The position numbers and the translations under genes were made by a program. A stretch of 64,000 nt of DNA from Avena insularis. Its lineage: Eukaryota; Streptophyta; Magnoliopsida; Poales; Poaceae. Where the stretch lies: assembly GCA_023614405.1 (NCBI GenBank), contig JAJUPC010000232.1, positions 62,001 through 126,000 on the forward strand. The letters are read 5' to 3'. The notes under the pieces were generated by a model, which searched no databases, was not told the origin of the DNA, and saw only the letters and a list, made by a program, of their open reading frames with translations. This document shows, piece by piece, positions 11,201-26,900 of this stretch; position 1 is the first letter of the stretch; each line of letters opens with the position of its first letter.

Positions 11201-14200
11201 TTAAATGCGTGTTCTCTACAGAGACCACACATGGATCCACCAGTGTCATTGCATGTGTGTTCTTTTTAGTAACAACAACCAGTCATTTTGCATGTATGTT
11301 CTTTTCACAAACCACCTACGGATCCACTAGTGTCATTGCATGTGTGTTCTCTTCACAATCCACCTATGGATCCACCAGTGTCATTGCATGTGTGTTCTTT
11401 TTAGTAACAACAACCAGTGTCATTGCATGTGTGTTCTCTTTAGAGACCACACATGGATCCACCAGTGTCATTGCATGTGTGTTCTTTTTACTAACAACAA
11501 CATGAGTCATTGAAATGTGTGCTCTCTTCAGAGACCACACATGGATCCACCAGTGTCATTGCATGTGTGTTCTTTTCACTAACAACAACCAGAGTCATTG
11601 CATGTGTGTTCTTTTCACATACCACATATGGATCCACCAGTGTCATTGCATGTGTGCTCTTTTCACTATCCACCCATGGATCCACCAGTGTCATTGCATG
11701 TGTGTTCTTTTTAGTACCAACAACCAGTGTCATTGCATGTGTGTTCTCTTCACATACAACTTATGGATCCACCAGTGTCATTGAAATGTGTATTATTTAA
11801 ACAATCCACCCATGGATCCACCAGTGTCATTGCATGTGTGTTTTTTTAGTAACAACAACCAGAGTCATTTTGCATGTGTGATCTCTTCACATACCACCTA
11901 TTGATCCACTAGTGTCATTGCATGTGTGTTCTTTTTAGTAACAACAACCAGAGTCATTGAAATGTGTGTTCTTCTCACATACCACCTATGGATCCACCAA
12001 TGTCATTGAAATGTGTATTATTTTCACAATCCACCCATGGATCCACCAATGTCATTGCATGTGTGTTCTTTTTAGTAACAACTAGAGTCATTTTGCATGT
12101 GTGATCTCTTCACATACCACCTATTGATCCACCAGTGTCATTGCATGTGTGTTCATTTCACTAACAACAACAAGAGTCATTGCATGTGTGTTCTTTTCAC
12201 ATACCACATATGGATCCACCAGTGTGATTGAAATGTGTGTTCTCTACAGAGACCATACATGGATCCACTAGTGTCATTGCATGTGTGTTCTATTTAGTAA
12301 CAAACAGAGTCATTTTGCATGATGTTCTTTTCACATACCACATATGCATCCACCAGTGCCATTGCATGTGTGTTCTTTTCACAATCCACCCATGGATCCA
12401 CCGGTGTCATTGCATGTGTGTTCTTTTTAGTAACAACTAGAGTCATTTTGCATGTGTGTTCTTTTCACATACCACCTATGGATCCACCAGTGTCATTGCA
12501 TGTGTTTTCTTTTCACAATCCACCCATGGATCCCACCAATGTCATTTTGCATGTGTGCTCTTTCTAGTAACAACAACCAGAGTAATTTTGCATTTGTGTT
12601 CTCTTCACATACCACCTATGGATACACCAGTGTCATTGCATGTGTGTTATTTCTAGTAACAACAACCGGAGTCTTTTTGCATGTGTGTTCTTTTCACATA
12701 CCACCTATGGATCCACCAGTGTCATTTTATGTGTGTTCTTTTCACAATCCACCCATGGATCCACCAGTGTCATTGCATGTGTCTTCTTTTTAGTAATAAC
12801 AACCAGAGTCATTTTGCATGTGTGTTCTTCTCACATACCACCTATGGATCCACCAGTGTCATTGCATGTGTGTTCTTTTCACTAACAACAACCAGATTCA
12901 TTGCATGTGTGTTCTTTTCACATACCACATATGGATCCACCAGTGTCATTGAAATGTGTTCTCTCTGAGAGACCACACATGGATCCACCAGTGTCATTGC
13001 ATGCGTGTTCTTTTTAGTAACAACAACCAGTCATTTTGCATGTATGTTCTTTTCACAAACCACCTACGGATCCACTAGTGTCATTGCATGTGTGTTCTCT
13101 TCACAATCCACCTATGGATCCACCAGTGTCATTGCATGTGTGTTCTTTTTAGTAACAACAACCAGTGTCATTGCATGTGTGTTCTCTTTAGAGACGACAC
13201 ATGGATCCACCAGTGTCATTGCATGTGTGTTCTTTTTACTAACAACAACAAGAGTCATTGAAATGTGTGCTCTCTTCAGAGACCACACATGGATCCATCA
13301 GTGTTATTGGATGTGTGTTCTTTTCACTAACAACAACCAGAGTCATTGCATATGTGTTATTTTCACATACCACATATGGATCCACTAGTGTCATTGCATG
13401 TGTGCTCTTTTCACTATCCACCCATGGATCCACCAGTGTCATTGCATGTGTGTTCTTTTTAGTACCAACAACCAGTGTCATTGCATGTGTGTTCTCTTCA
13501 CATACAACCTATGGATCCACCAGTGTCATTGAGATGTGTATTATTTTCACAATCCATCCATGGATCCACCAATGTCATTGCATGTGTTTTTTTTTAGTAA
13601 CAACAACTAGAGTCATTTTGCATGTGTGATCTCTTCACATACCACCTATTGATCCACTAGTGTCATTGCATGTGTGTTCTTTTTAGTAACAACAACCAGA
13701 GTCATTGAAATGTGTGTTCTTCTCACATACCACCTATGGATCCACCAATGTCATTGAAATGTGTATTATTTTCACAATCCACCCATGGATCCACCAATGT
13801 CATTGCATGTGTGTTCTTTTTAGTAACAACTAGAGTCATTTTGCATGTGTGATCTCTTCACGTACCACCTATTGATCCACCAGTGTCATTGCATGTGTGT
13901 TCATTTCACTAACAACAACAAGAGTCATTGCATGTGTGTTCTTTTCACATACCACATATGGATCCACCGGTGTGATTGAAATGTGTGTTCTCTACAGAGA
14001 CCATACATGGATCCACTAGTGTCATTGCATGTGTGTTCTATTTAGTAACAAACAGAGTCATTTTGCATGTGTGTTATTTTCACATACCACATATGCATCC
14101 ACCAGTGCCATTGCATGTGTGTTCTTTTCACAATCCACCCATGGATCCACCGGTGTCATTGCATGTGTGTTCTTTTTAGTAACAACCAGAGTCATTTTGC

Positions 14201-15274
14201 ATGTGTGTTCTTTTCACATACCACCTATGGATCCACCAGTGTCATTGCATGTGTTTTCTTTTCACAATCCACCCATGGATCCCACCAATGTCATTTTGCA
14301 TGTGTGTTCTTTCTACTAACAACAACCAGAGTAATTTTGCATGTGTGTTATCTTCACATACCACCTATGGATCCACCAGTGTCATTGCATGTGTGTTATT
14401 TCTAGTAACAACAACCGGAGTCTTTTTGCATGTGTGTTCTTTTCACATACCACCTATGGATCCACCAGTGTCATTTTATGTGTGTTCTTTTCACAATCCA
14501 CCCATGGATCCACCAGTGTCATTGCATGTGTGTTCTTTTTAGTAAAAACAACCAGAGTCATTTTGCATGTGTGTTCTTCTCACATACCACCTATGGATCC
14601 ACCAGTGTCATTGCATGTGTGTTCTTTTCACTAACAAAAACCAGAGTCATTGCATGTGTGTTCTTTTCACATACCACATATGGATCCACCAGTGTCATTG
14701 AAATCCGTGTTCTCTACAGAGACCACACATGGATCCACCAGTGTCATTGCATGTGTGTTCTTTTTAGTAACAACAACCAGTCATTTTGCATGTATGTTCT
14801 TTTCACAAACCACCTACGGATCCACCAGTGTCATTGCATGTGTGTTCTCTTGACAATCCACCTATGGATCCACCAGTGTCATTGCATGTGTGTTCTTTTT
14901 AGTAACAACAACCAGTGTCATTGCATGTGTCTTCTCTTCAGAGACCACACATGGATCCACCAGTGTCATTGCATGTGTGTTCTTTTTACTAACAACAACA
15001 AGAGTCATTGAAATGTGTGTTCTCTTCAGAGACCACACATGGATCCACCAGTGTCATTGCATGTGTGTTATTTTCACTAACAACAACCAGAGTCATTGCA
15101 TATGTGTTCTTTTCACATACCACATATGGATCCACCAGTGTCATTGCATGTGTGCTCTTTTCAGTATCCACCCATGGATCCACCAGTGTCATTGCATGTG
15201 TGTTCTTTTTAGTACCAACAACTAGTGTCATTGCATGTGTGTTCTCTTCACATACCACCTATGGATCCACCAGT
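8287..15274. repeat. 3.49-kb dimeric higher-order repeat, two copies
   Basis: Marker heads occur at 8287, 10036, 11777, 13525 and 15275, spaced 1749, 1741, 1748 and 1750 bp. Markers at 8287 and 11777 share GTATTATTTAAACAATCC. Those at 10036, 13525 and 15275 share GAGATGTGTATT (ATTATTTTCACAATCC in the first two, ATTGTTTTCACAATCC at 15275). The two halves therefore alternate, with a true period of about 3.49 kb. The repeat includes a GCATGATGTTC contraction at 8827 and 12317 only. Confidence 0.8.
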
Positions 15275-18200
15275 GTCATTGAGATGTGTATTGTTTTCAC
15301 AATCCATCCATGGATCCACCAGTGTCATTGCATGTGTGTTTTTTTAGTAACAACAACTAGAGTCATTTTGCATGTGTGATCTCTTCACATACCACCTATT
15401 GATCCACTAGTGTCATTGCATGTGTGATCTTTTAAGTAACAACAACCAGAGTCATTGAAATGTGTGTTCTTCTCACATACCACCTATGGATCCACCAATG
15501 TCATTGAAATGTGTATTATTTTCACAACCCACCCATGGATCCACCAGTGTCATTGCATGTGTGTTCTTTTTAGTAACAACCAGAGTCATTTTGCATGTGT
15601 GATCTCTTCACATACCACCGATTGATCCACCAGTGTCATTGCATGTGTGTTCTTTTTAGTAACAACAACCAGAGTCATTGTAATGTGTGTTCTTCTCACA
15701 TACCACCTATGGATCCACCAGTGTCATTGCATGTGTGTTCATTTCACTAACAACAACCAGAGTCATTGCATGTGTGTTCTTTTCACATACCACATATGGA
15801 TCCACCAATGTGATTGAAATGGGTGTTCTCTACAGAGATCATACATGGATCCACTAGTGTCATTGCATGTGTGTTCTATTTAGTAACAAGCAGAGTCATT
15901 TTGCATGTGTGTTCTTTTCACATACCACATATGCATCCACCAGTGCCATTGCATGTGTGTTCTTTTCACAATCCACCAATGGATCCACCGGTGTCATTGC
16001 ATGTGTGCTCTTTGTAGTAACAACCAGAGTCATTTTGCATGTGTGTTCTTTTCACATACCACCTATGGATCCACCAGTGTCATTGCATGTGTTTTCTTTC
16101 CACAATCCACCCATGGATCCCACCAATGTCATTTTGCATGTGTGTTCTCTTTAGTAACAACAACCAGAGTAATTTTGCATGTGTGTTCTCTTCACATACC
16201 ACCTATGGATCCACCAGTGTCATTGCATGTGTGTTCTTTTTAGTAACAACAACCAGAGTCTTTTTGCATGTGTGTTCTTTTCACATACCACCTATGGATC
16301 CACCAGTGTCATTGCATGTGTGTTCTTTTCACAATCCACCCATGGATCCACCAGTGTCATTGCATGTGTGTTCTTTTTAGTAACAACAACCAGAGTCATT
16401 TTGCATGTGTGTTCTTCTCACATACCACATATGGATCCACCAGTGTCATTGCATGTGTGTTCTTTTCACTAACAACAACCAGAGTCATTGCATGTGTGTT
16501 CTTTTCACATACCACATATGGATCCACCAGTGTGATTGAAATGTGTGTTCTCTATAGAAACCACACATGTATCCACCAGTGTCATTGCATTTGTGTTCTT
16601 TTTAGTAACAACAGCCAGAGTCATTGAAATGTGTGTTCTTCTCACATACCACCTATGGATCCACCAGTGTCATTGCATTTGTGTTCATTTCACTAACAAC
16701 AACCAGAGTCATTGCAGGTGTGTTCTTTTCACATACCACATATGGATCCACCGGTGTGATTGAAATGTGTGTTCTCTACAGAGACCATACATGGATCCAC
16801 TAGTGTCATTGCATGTGTGTTCTATTTAGTAACAACCAGAGTCATTTTGCATGTGTGTTCTTTTCACATACCACATATGCATCCACCAGTGCCATTGCAT
16901 GTGTGTTCTTTTCACAATCCACCCATGGATCCACCGGTGTCATTGCATGTGTGTTCTTTTGAGTAACAACCAGAGTCATTTTGCATGTGTGTTCTTTTCA
17001 CATACCACCTATGGATCCACCAGTGTCATTGCATGTGTTTTCTTTTCACAATCCACCCATGGATCCCACCAATGTCATTTTGCATGTGTGTTCTTTTTAG
17101 TAACAACAACCAGAGTAATTTTGCATGTGTGTTCTCTTCACATACCACCTATGGATCCACCAGTGTCATTGCATGTGTGTTCTTTTTAGTAACAACAACC
17201 AGAGTCTTTTGCATGTGTGTTCTTTTCACATACCACCTATGGATCCACCAAAGTGTCATTGTATGTGTGTTCTTTTCACAATCCACACATGGATCCACCA
17301 GTGACATTGCATGTGTGTGATCTTTATAGGAACAACCAGAGTCATTTTGCATGTGTGTTCTTCTCACATACCACCTATGGATCCACCAGTGTCATTGCAT
17401 GTGTGTTCTTTTCACTAACAACAACCAGAGTCATTGCATGTGTGTTCTTTTCACATACCACATATGGATCCACCAGGGTGATTGAAATGCGTGTTCTCTA
17501 CAGAGACCACACATGGATCCACCAGTGTCATCGCATGTGTGTTCTTTTTAGTAACAACAACCAGAGTCATTTTGCATGTGTGTTCTTCTGACATACAACC
17601 TATGGATCCACCAGTGTCATTGCACGTGTGTTCTTTTCACTAACAACAACCAGAATCATTGCATGTGTGTTCTTTTCACATACCACATATGGATCCACCA
17701 GTGTCATTGAAATGCGTGTTCTCTATAGAGACCACACATGGATCCACCAGTGTGATTGCATGTGTGTTCTTTTTAGTAACAACAACCAGTCATTTTGCAT
17801 GTGTGATCTCTTCACATACCACCTATTGATCCACCAGTGTCATTGCATGTGTGTTCTTTTTAGTAACAACAACCAGAGTCATTGTAATGTGTGTTCTTCT
17901 CACATACCACCTATGGATCCACCAGTGTCATTGCATGTGTGTTCATTTCACTAACAACAACCAGAGTCATTGCATGTGTGTTCTTTTCACATACCACATA
18001 TGGATCCACCAGTGTGATTGAAATGGGTGTTCTCTACAGAGACCATACATGGATCCACTAGTGTCATTGCATGTGTGTTCTATTTAGTAACCACCAGAGT
18101 CATTTTGCATGTGTGTTCTTTTCACATACCACATATGCATCCACCAGTGCCATTGCATGTGTGTTCTTTTCACAATCCACCCATGGATCCACCGGTGTCA

Positions 18201-19560
18201 TTGCATGTATGTTCTTTTTAGTAACAACCAGAGTCATTTTGCATGTGTGTTCTTTTCACATACCACCTATGGATCCACCAGTGTCATTGCTTGTGTTTTC
18301 TTTCCACAATCCACCCATGGATCCCACCAATGTCATTTTGCATGTGTGTTCTCTTTAGTAACAACAACCAGAGTAATTTTGCATGTGTGTTCTCTTCACA
18401 TACCACCTATGGATCCACCAGTGTCATTGCATGTGTGTTCTTTTTAGTAACAACAACCAGAGTCTTTTTGCATGTGTGTTCTTTTCACATACCACCTATG
18501 GATCCACCAGTGTCATTGCATGTGTGTTCTTTTCACAATCCACCCATGGATCCACCAGTGTCATTGCATGTGTGTTCTTTTTAGTAACAACAACCAGAGT
18601 CATTTTGCATGTGTGTTCTTCTCACATACCACATATGGATCCACCAGTGTCATTGCATGTGTGTTCTTTTCACTAACAACAACCAGAGTCATTGCATGTG
18701 TGTTCTTTTCACATACCACATATGGATCCACCAGTGTGATTGAAATGTGTGTTCTCTATAGAAACCACACATGTATCCACCAGTGTCATTGCATTTGTGT
18801 TCCTTTTAGTAACAACAGCCAGAGTCATTGAAATGTGTGTTCTTCTCACATACCACCTATGGATCCACCAGTGTCATTGCATGTGTGTTCATTTCACTAA
18901 CAACAACCAGAGTCATTGCAGGTGTGTTCTTTTCACATACCACATATGGATCCACCGGTGTGATTGAAATGTGTGTTCTCTACAGAGACCATACATGGAT
19001 CCACTAGTGTCATTGCATGTGTGTTCTATTTAGTAACAACCAGAGTCATTTTGCATCTGTGTTCTTTTCACATACCACATATGCATCCACCAGTGCCATT
19101 GCATGTGTGTTCTTTTCACAATCCACACATGGATCCACCGGTGTCATTGCATATGTGTTCTTTTGAGTAACAACCAGAGTCATTTTGCATGTGTGTTCTT
19201 TTCACATACCACCTATGGATCCACCAGTGTCATTGCATGTGTTTTCTTTTCACAATCCACCCATGGATCCCACCAATGTCATTTTGCATGTGTGTTCTTT
19301 TTAGTAACAACAATCAGAGTAATTTTGCATGTGTGTTCTCTTCACATACCACCTATGGATCCACCAGTGTCATTGCATGTGTGTTCTTTTTAGTAACAAC
19401 AACCAGAGTCTTTTTGCATGTGTGTTCTTTTCACATACCACCTATGGATCCACCAGTGTCATTGTATGTGTGTTCTTTTCACAATCCACCCATGGATCCA
19501 CCAGTGTCATTGCATGTGTGTTCTTTTTAGTAACAACAACCAGAGTCATTTTGCATGTGT
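15275..19560. repeat. Array block: two tandem 2.20-kb units
   Basis: Marker monomers at about 15814 and 18018 (GATTGAAATGGGTGTTCTC type) and at 16760 and 18964 (GAAATGTGTGTTCTCTACAG type) are each 2204 bp apart. The unit resembles the longer half of the 4.31-kb repeat in the centre. It replaces the 1.75-kb organisation to its left. Confidence 0.7.
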
Positions 19561-22500
19561 GTTCTCTCACATACCACCTATGGATCCACCAGTGTTCATG
19601 CAATGTGTGTTCTTTTCACTAACAACAACCAGAGTCATTGCATGTGTGTTCTTTTCACATACCACATATGGATCCACCAGGGTGATTGAAATGCGTGTTC
19701 TCTACAGTGACCACACATGGATCCACTAGTGTCATCGCATGTGTATTCTTTTTAGTAACAACAACCAGAGTCATTTTGCATGTGTGTTCTTCTGACATAC
19801 CACCTATGGATCCACCAGTGTCATTGCATGTGTGTTCTTTTCACTAACAACAACCAGATTCATTGCATGTGTGTTCTTTTCGAATACCACATATGGATCC
19901 ACCAGTGTCATTTAAATGCGTGTTCTCTACAGAGACCACACATGGATCCACCAGTGTGATTGCATGTGTGTTCTTTTTAGTAACAACCAGTCGTTTTGCA
20001 AGTGTGTTCGTTTCACATACCACCTATGGATCCACCAGTGTCATTGCATGTGTGTTCTGTCATTGCATGTGTGTTCTTTTAGTAAACAACCAGTGTCATT
20101 GCATGTGTTCTCTTCACAGACCACACATGGATCCACCAGTGTCATTGCATGTGTGTTCTTTTTAGTAACAACAACCAGAGTCATTGAAATGTGTGTTCTG
20201 TTCACATACCACACATGGATCCACCAGTGTCATTGCATGTGTGTTCTTTTCACTAACAACAACCAGAGTCATTTTGCATGTGTGTTCTTTTCACACACCA
20301 CAGATGGATCCACCAGTGTTGTCATTGCATGTGTGTTCTTTTTAACAACCAGAGTCATCTTGCATGTGTGTTCTTTCACAATCCACCCATGGATCCACTA
20401 GTGTCATTGCATATGTGTTCTTTTAGTAACAACCAGAGTCATTTTGCATGTGTGTTCTTTTCACATACCACCTATGGATCCACCAGTGTCATTGCATGTG
20501 TGTTCTTTTCACAATCCACCCATGGATCCACCAATGTCATTGCATGTGTGTTATTTTTAGTAACAACAACAGAGTCATTGCATGTGTGTTCTTTTCACAT
20601 ACCACCTATGGATCCACCAGTGTCATTGAAATGTGTGTTCTTTTCACAATCCACCCATGGATCCACCAGTGTCATTGCATGTGTGTTCTTTTTAGTAACA
20701 ACAACCAGAGTCATTTTGCATGTGTGTTCTCTTCACATACCACCTATGGATCCACCAGTGTCATTGCATGTGTGTTCTTTTCACAATCCACCCATGGATC
20801 CACCAGTGTCATTGCATGTGTGTTCTTTTTAGTAACAACAACCAGTGGTCATTGCACGTGTGTTCTTTCCACAAACCACACATGGATCAAGCGGTGTCAT
20901 TGCATGTGTGTTCTTTTAGTAACAACAACAAGAGTCATTGCATGTGTGTTCTTTCACATACCACATATGGATCCACCAAAGTGTCATTACATGTGTGTTC
21001 ATTTCTCTAACAACAACCAGAGTCATTGCATGTGTGTTCTTTTCACATACCACATATGGATCCTAGAGTGTGATTGAATTGTGTCTTCTGTTGATATACC
21101 ACACTTGGATCCACCAGTGTCATTGCAGGTGTGTTCTTTTTAGTAACAACAACAGTCATTGCATGTGTGTTCTTTTCACATACCACCTATGGATCCACCA
21201 GTGTCATTGAGATGTGTGTTTTTCACAATCCACCCATGGATCCACTAGTGTCATTGCATGCATGTTCTTTTAGTAACAACAACCAGAGTCATTTTGCATG
21301 TGTGTTCTTCTCACATACCACCTATGGATCCACTAGTGTCATTGCATGTGTGTTCTTTTTAGTAACAACAACCAGAGTCATTGCATGTGTGTTCTTTTCA
21401 CATACCACATATGGATCCACCAATGTCATTGCATGTGTGTTCTTTTCACAATCCACACATGGATCCACCAGTGTCATTGCATGTGTGTTCTTTTTAGTAA
21501 CAACCGGAGTCATTTTGCATGTGTGTTCTCTTCACATACCACCTATGGATCCACCAGTGTCATTGCATGAGTGTTCTTTTAAGTAACAACCAGAGTCATT
21601 GAAATGTGTGTTCTTCTCACATACCACCCATGGATCCACCAATGTCATTGCATGTGTGTTCTTTTAGTAACAACAATCAGAGTCATTTTGCATGTGTGTT
21701 CTTTTCACATACCACCTATGGATCCACCAGTGTCATTGCATGTGTGTTCTGTCATTGCATGTGTGTTCTTTTAGTAACAACAACCAGAGTCATTTTGCAT
21801 GTGTGTTCTTTTCACATACCACCTATGGATCCACCAGTGTCATTGCATGTGTGTTCTTTTCACAATCCACCCATGGATCCACCAGTGTCATTGCATGTGT
21901 GTTCTTTTTAGTAACAACAACTAGAGTCATTTTGCATGTGTGTTCTCTTCACATACTACCTATGGATCCACCAGTGTCATGGCATGTGTGTTCTTTTCAC
22001 TACAACAACCAGAGTCATTGCATTAGTGTTCTTTTCACATACCACATATGGATCCACCGGTGTCATTGAAATGTGTTATCTACAGAGACCACACATGGAT
22101 CCACTAGTGTCATCGCATGTGTATTCTTTTTAGTAACAACAACCAGAGTCATTTTGCATGTGTGTTCTTCTGACATACCACCTATGGATCCACCAGTGTC
22201 ATTGCATGTGTGTTCTTTTCACTAACAACAACCAGAGTCATTGCATGTGTGTTCTTTTCACATACCACATATGGATCCACCAGGTCATTGCATGTGTGTT
22301 CTTTCACAGACCACACATGGATCCACCAGTGTCATTGCATGTGTGTTCTTTTAGTAACAACAACCAGAGTCATTTTGCATGTGTGTTCTTTTCACATACC
22401 ACCTATGGATCCACCAGTGTCATTGCATGTGTGTTCTTTTCAGAGACAACATGGATCCCCACCAAGTCATTGCATGTGTGTTCTTTTCACATAATAACAA

Positions 22501-22700
22501 CCAGTGTCATTCACGTGTGGTCTCTTCAGAGTCGAGACATGGATCCACCAGTGTCATTGCATGTGTGTTCTTTTTACTAACAACAATAAGAGTCATTTGG
22601 CATGTGTGTTCTTCACATACCACCTATGGATCCACCAGTGTCATTGCATGTGTGTTCTCTTCACAAACCACCCATGGATCCACAAGTGTCATTGCAAGTG
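19561..22700. repeat. Irregular, indel-rich part of the array
   Basis: Monomer order here does not follow either HOR. Many units carry 1-3-bp losses or gains (for example GTGTTCTCTCAC at about 19563, CCAGGTCATTG at about 22282, GTGTTCTTTAG-type runs). Two places repeat the head without a tail (about 20043-20080 and 21733-21772). Confidence 0.7.
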
Positions 22701-25700
22701 TGTTGCATTTAGTAACAACAACCAGAGTCATTTTGCATGTGTGTTCTTCTCACATACCACCTATGGATCCACCAGTGTCATTGCATGTGTGTTCTCTTCA
22801 CAATCCACCTATGGATCCACCAGTGTCATTGGATGTGTGTTCTTTTTAGTAACAACAACCAGAGTCATCTTGCATGTGTGTTCTTTTTACAAACCACCTA
22901 TGGATCCACCAGTGTGATTGCATGTGTGTTCTTTTCACAATCCACCCATGGATCCACAAGTGTCATTGCATGTGTGTTCTTTTTAGTAACCGCAACCAGA
23001 GCCATTTTGCATGTGTGATCTCTTCACATACCACCTATGGATCCACCAGTGTCATTGCATGTGTGTTCTTTTTAGTAACAACCAGAGTCATTTTGCATGT
23101 GTGATCTTCTCACATACCACCTATGGATCCACCAGTGTCATTGCATGTGTGTTCTTTTCACTAACAACAACCAGATTCATTGCATGTGTGTTCTTTTCAC
23201 ATACCACATATGGATCCACCAGTGTCATTGAAATGCATGTTCTCTACAGAGACCACACATGGATCCACCAGTGTCATTACATGTGTGTTCTTTTTAGTAA
23301 CAACAACCAGTCATTTTGCATGTATGTTCTTTTCACAAACCACCTACGGATCCACCAGTGTCATTGCATGTGTGTTCTCTTCACAATCCACCTATGGATC
23401 CACTAGTGTCATTGCATGTGTGTTCTTTTTAGTAACAACAACCAGTGGCATTGCATGTGTGTTCTCTTCAGAGACCACACATGGATCCACCAGTGTCATT
23501 GCATGTGTGTTCTTTTCACTAACAACAACCAGAGTCATTGCATATGTGTTCTTTTCACATACCACATATGGATCCACCAGTGTCATTGCATGTGTGCTCT
23601 TTTCACAATCCACCCATGGATCCACCAGTGTCATTGCATGTGTGTTCTTTTTAGTTCCAACAACCAGTGTCATTGCATGTGTGTTCTCTTCACATACCAC
23701 CTATGGATCCACCAGTGTCATTGAGATGTGTATTATTTTCACAATCCACCCATGGATCCACTAGTGTCATTGCATGTGTTTTTTTTAGTAACAACAACCA
23801 GAGTCATTTTGCATGTGTGATCTCTTCACATACCACCTATTAATCCACTAGTGTCATTGCATGTGTGTTCTTTTTAGTAACAACAACCAGAGTCATTGAA
23901 ATGTGTGTTCTTCTCACATACCACCTATGGATCCACCAATGTCATTGAAATGTGTATTATTTTCACAATCCACCCATGGATCCACTAGTATCATTGCATG
24001 TGTGTTCTTTTTAGTAACAACCAGAGTCATTTTGCATGTGTGATCTCTTCACATACCACATATTGATCCAGCAGTGTCATTGCATGTGTGTTATTTTTAG
24101 TAACAACAAAAAGAGTCATTGAAATGTGTTTTCTTCTCACATACCACCTATGGATCCACCAGTGTCATTGCATGTGTGTTCATTTCACTAACAACAACCA
24201 GAGTCATTGCATGTGTGTTCTTTTCACATACCACATATGGATCCACCAGTGTGATTGAAATGTGTGTTCTCTGCAGAGACCATACATGGATCCACTAGTG
24301 TCATTGCATGTGTGTTCTATTTAGTAACAACCAGAGTCATTTTCGTGTGTTCTTTTCACATACCACATATGCATCCACCAGTGCCATTGCATGTGTGTTC
24401 TTTTCACAATCCACCCATGGATCCACCAGTGTCATTGCATGTGTGTTCTTTTTAGTAACAACCAGAGTCATTTTGCATGTGTGTTCTTTTCACATACCAC
24501 CTATGGATCCACCAGTGTCATTGCATGTGTGTTCTTTTTAGTAACAACAACCAGAGTCTTTTTGCATGTGTGTTCTTTTCACATACCACCTATGGATCCA
24601 CCAGTGTCATTGTATGTGTGTTCTTTTCACAATCCACCCATGGATCCACCAGTGTCATTGCATGTGTGTTCTTTTTAGTAACAACAACCAGAGTCATTTT
24701 GCATGTGTGTTCTTCTCACATACCACCTATGGATCCACCAGTGTCATTGCATGTGTGTTATTTTCACTAACAACAACCAGAGTCATTGCATGTGTGTTCT
24801 TTTCACATACGACATATGGATCCACCAGGGTGATTGAAATGTGTGTTCTCTACAGAGACCACACATGGATCCACCAGTGTCATTGCATTTTTGTTCTTTT
24901 TAGTAACAACAACCAGAGTCATTTTGCATGTGTGTTCTTCTCACATACCACCTATGGATCCACCAGTTTCATTGCATGTGTGTTCTTTTCACTAACAACA
25001 ACCAGAGTCATTGCATGTGTGTTCTTTTCACATACCACATATGGATCCACCAATGTGATTGAAATGCGTGTTCTCTATAGAAACCACACATGTATCCAGC
25101 AGTGTCATTGCATTTGTGTTCTTTTTAGTAACAACAACCAGAGTCATTTTGCATGTGTGTTCTTCTCACATACCACCTATGGATCCACCAGTGTCATTGC
25201 ATGTGTGTTCTTTTCACAATCCACCCATGGATCCACCGGTGTCATTGCATGTGTGTTCTATTTAGTAACAACCAGAGTCATTTTGCATGTGTGTTCTTTT
25301 CACATACCACATATGCATCCACCAGTGCCATTGCATGTGTGTTCTTTTCACAATCCACCCATGGATCCACCGGTGTAATTGCATGTGTGTTCTTTTTAGT
25401 AACAACCAGAGTTATTTTGCATGTGTGTTCTTTTCACATACCACCTATGGATCCACCAGTGTCATTGCATGTGTTTTCTTTCCACAATCCACCCATGGAT
25501 CCCACCAATGTCATTTTGCATGTGTGTTCTTTTTAGTAACAACAACCACAGTAATTTTGCATGTGTGTTCTCTTCACATACCACCTATGGATCCACCAGT
25601 GTCATTGCATGTGTGTTCTTTTTAGTAACAACAACCAGAGTCTTTTTGCATGTGTGTTCTTTTCACATACCACCTATGGATCCACCAGTGTCATTGCATG
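22700..25700. repeat. Array segment duplicated about 28 kb downstream, copy 1
   Basis: Monomer order and private variants match 50,650-53,550 (for example a 270-codon open stretch at 24566 and 52472 is almost identical). Offsets are 27,949 bp at the left end, about 28,040 in the middle and 27,906 to the right. The shifts equal gains or losses of whole monomers. Confidence 0.75.
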
Positions 25701-26900
25701 TGTGTTCTTTTTAGTAACAACAACCAGAGTCTTTTTGCATGTGTGTTCTTTTCACATACCACCTATGGATCCACCAGTGTCATTGCATGTGTGTTCTTTT
25801 CACAATCCACCCATGGATCCACCAGTGTCATTGCATGTGTGTTCTTTTTAGTAACAACCAGAGTCATTTTGCATGTGTGTTCTTTTCACATACCACCTAT
25901 GGATCCACCAGTGTCATTGCATGTGTTTTCTTTTCACAATCCACCCATGGATCCCACCAATGTCATTTTGCATGTGTGTTCTTTCTAGTAACAACAACCA
26001 GAGTAATTTTGCATGTGTGTTCTCTTCACATACCACCTATGGATCCACCAGTGTCATTGCATGTGTGTTATTTCTAGTAACAACAACCGGAGTCTTTTTG
26101 CATGTGTGTTCTTTTCACATACCACCTATGGATCCACCAGTGTCATTTTATGTGTGTTCTTTTCACAATCCAACCATGGATCCACCAGTGTCATTGCATG
26201 TGTGTTCTTTTTAGTAACAACAACCAGAGTCATTTTGCATGTGTGTTCTTCTCACATACCACCTATGGATCCACCAGTGTCATTGCATGTGTGTTCTTTT
26301 CACTAACAACAACCAGAGTCATTGCATGTGTGTTCTTTTCACATACCACATATGGATCCACCAGGGTGATTGAAATGCGTGTTCTCTACAGAGACCACAC
26401 ATGGATCCACCAGTGTCATCGCATGTGTGTTTAGTAACAACAACCAGAGTCATTTTGCATGTGTGTTCTTCTGACATACCACCTATGGATCCACCAGTGT
26501 CATTGCATGTGTGTTCTTTTCACTAACAACAACCAGATTCATTGCATGTGTGTTCTTTTCACATACCACATATGGATCCACCAGTGTCATTGAAATGCGT
26601 GTTCTCTACAGAGACCACACATGGATCCACAAGTGTGATTGCATGTGTGTTCTTTTTAGTAACAACAACCAGTCATTTTGCATGTGTGATCTCTTCACAT
26701 ACCACCTATTGATCCACCAGTGTCATTGCATGTGTGTTCTTTTTAGTAACAACAACCTGAGTCATTGTAATGTGTGTTCTTCTCACATACCACCTATGGA
26801 TCCACCAGTGTCATTGCATGTGTGTTCATTTCACTAACAACAACCTGAGTCATTGCATGTTTGTTCTTTTCACATACCACATATGGATCCACCAGTGTGA

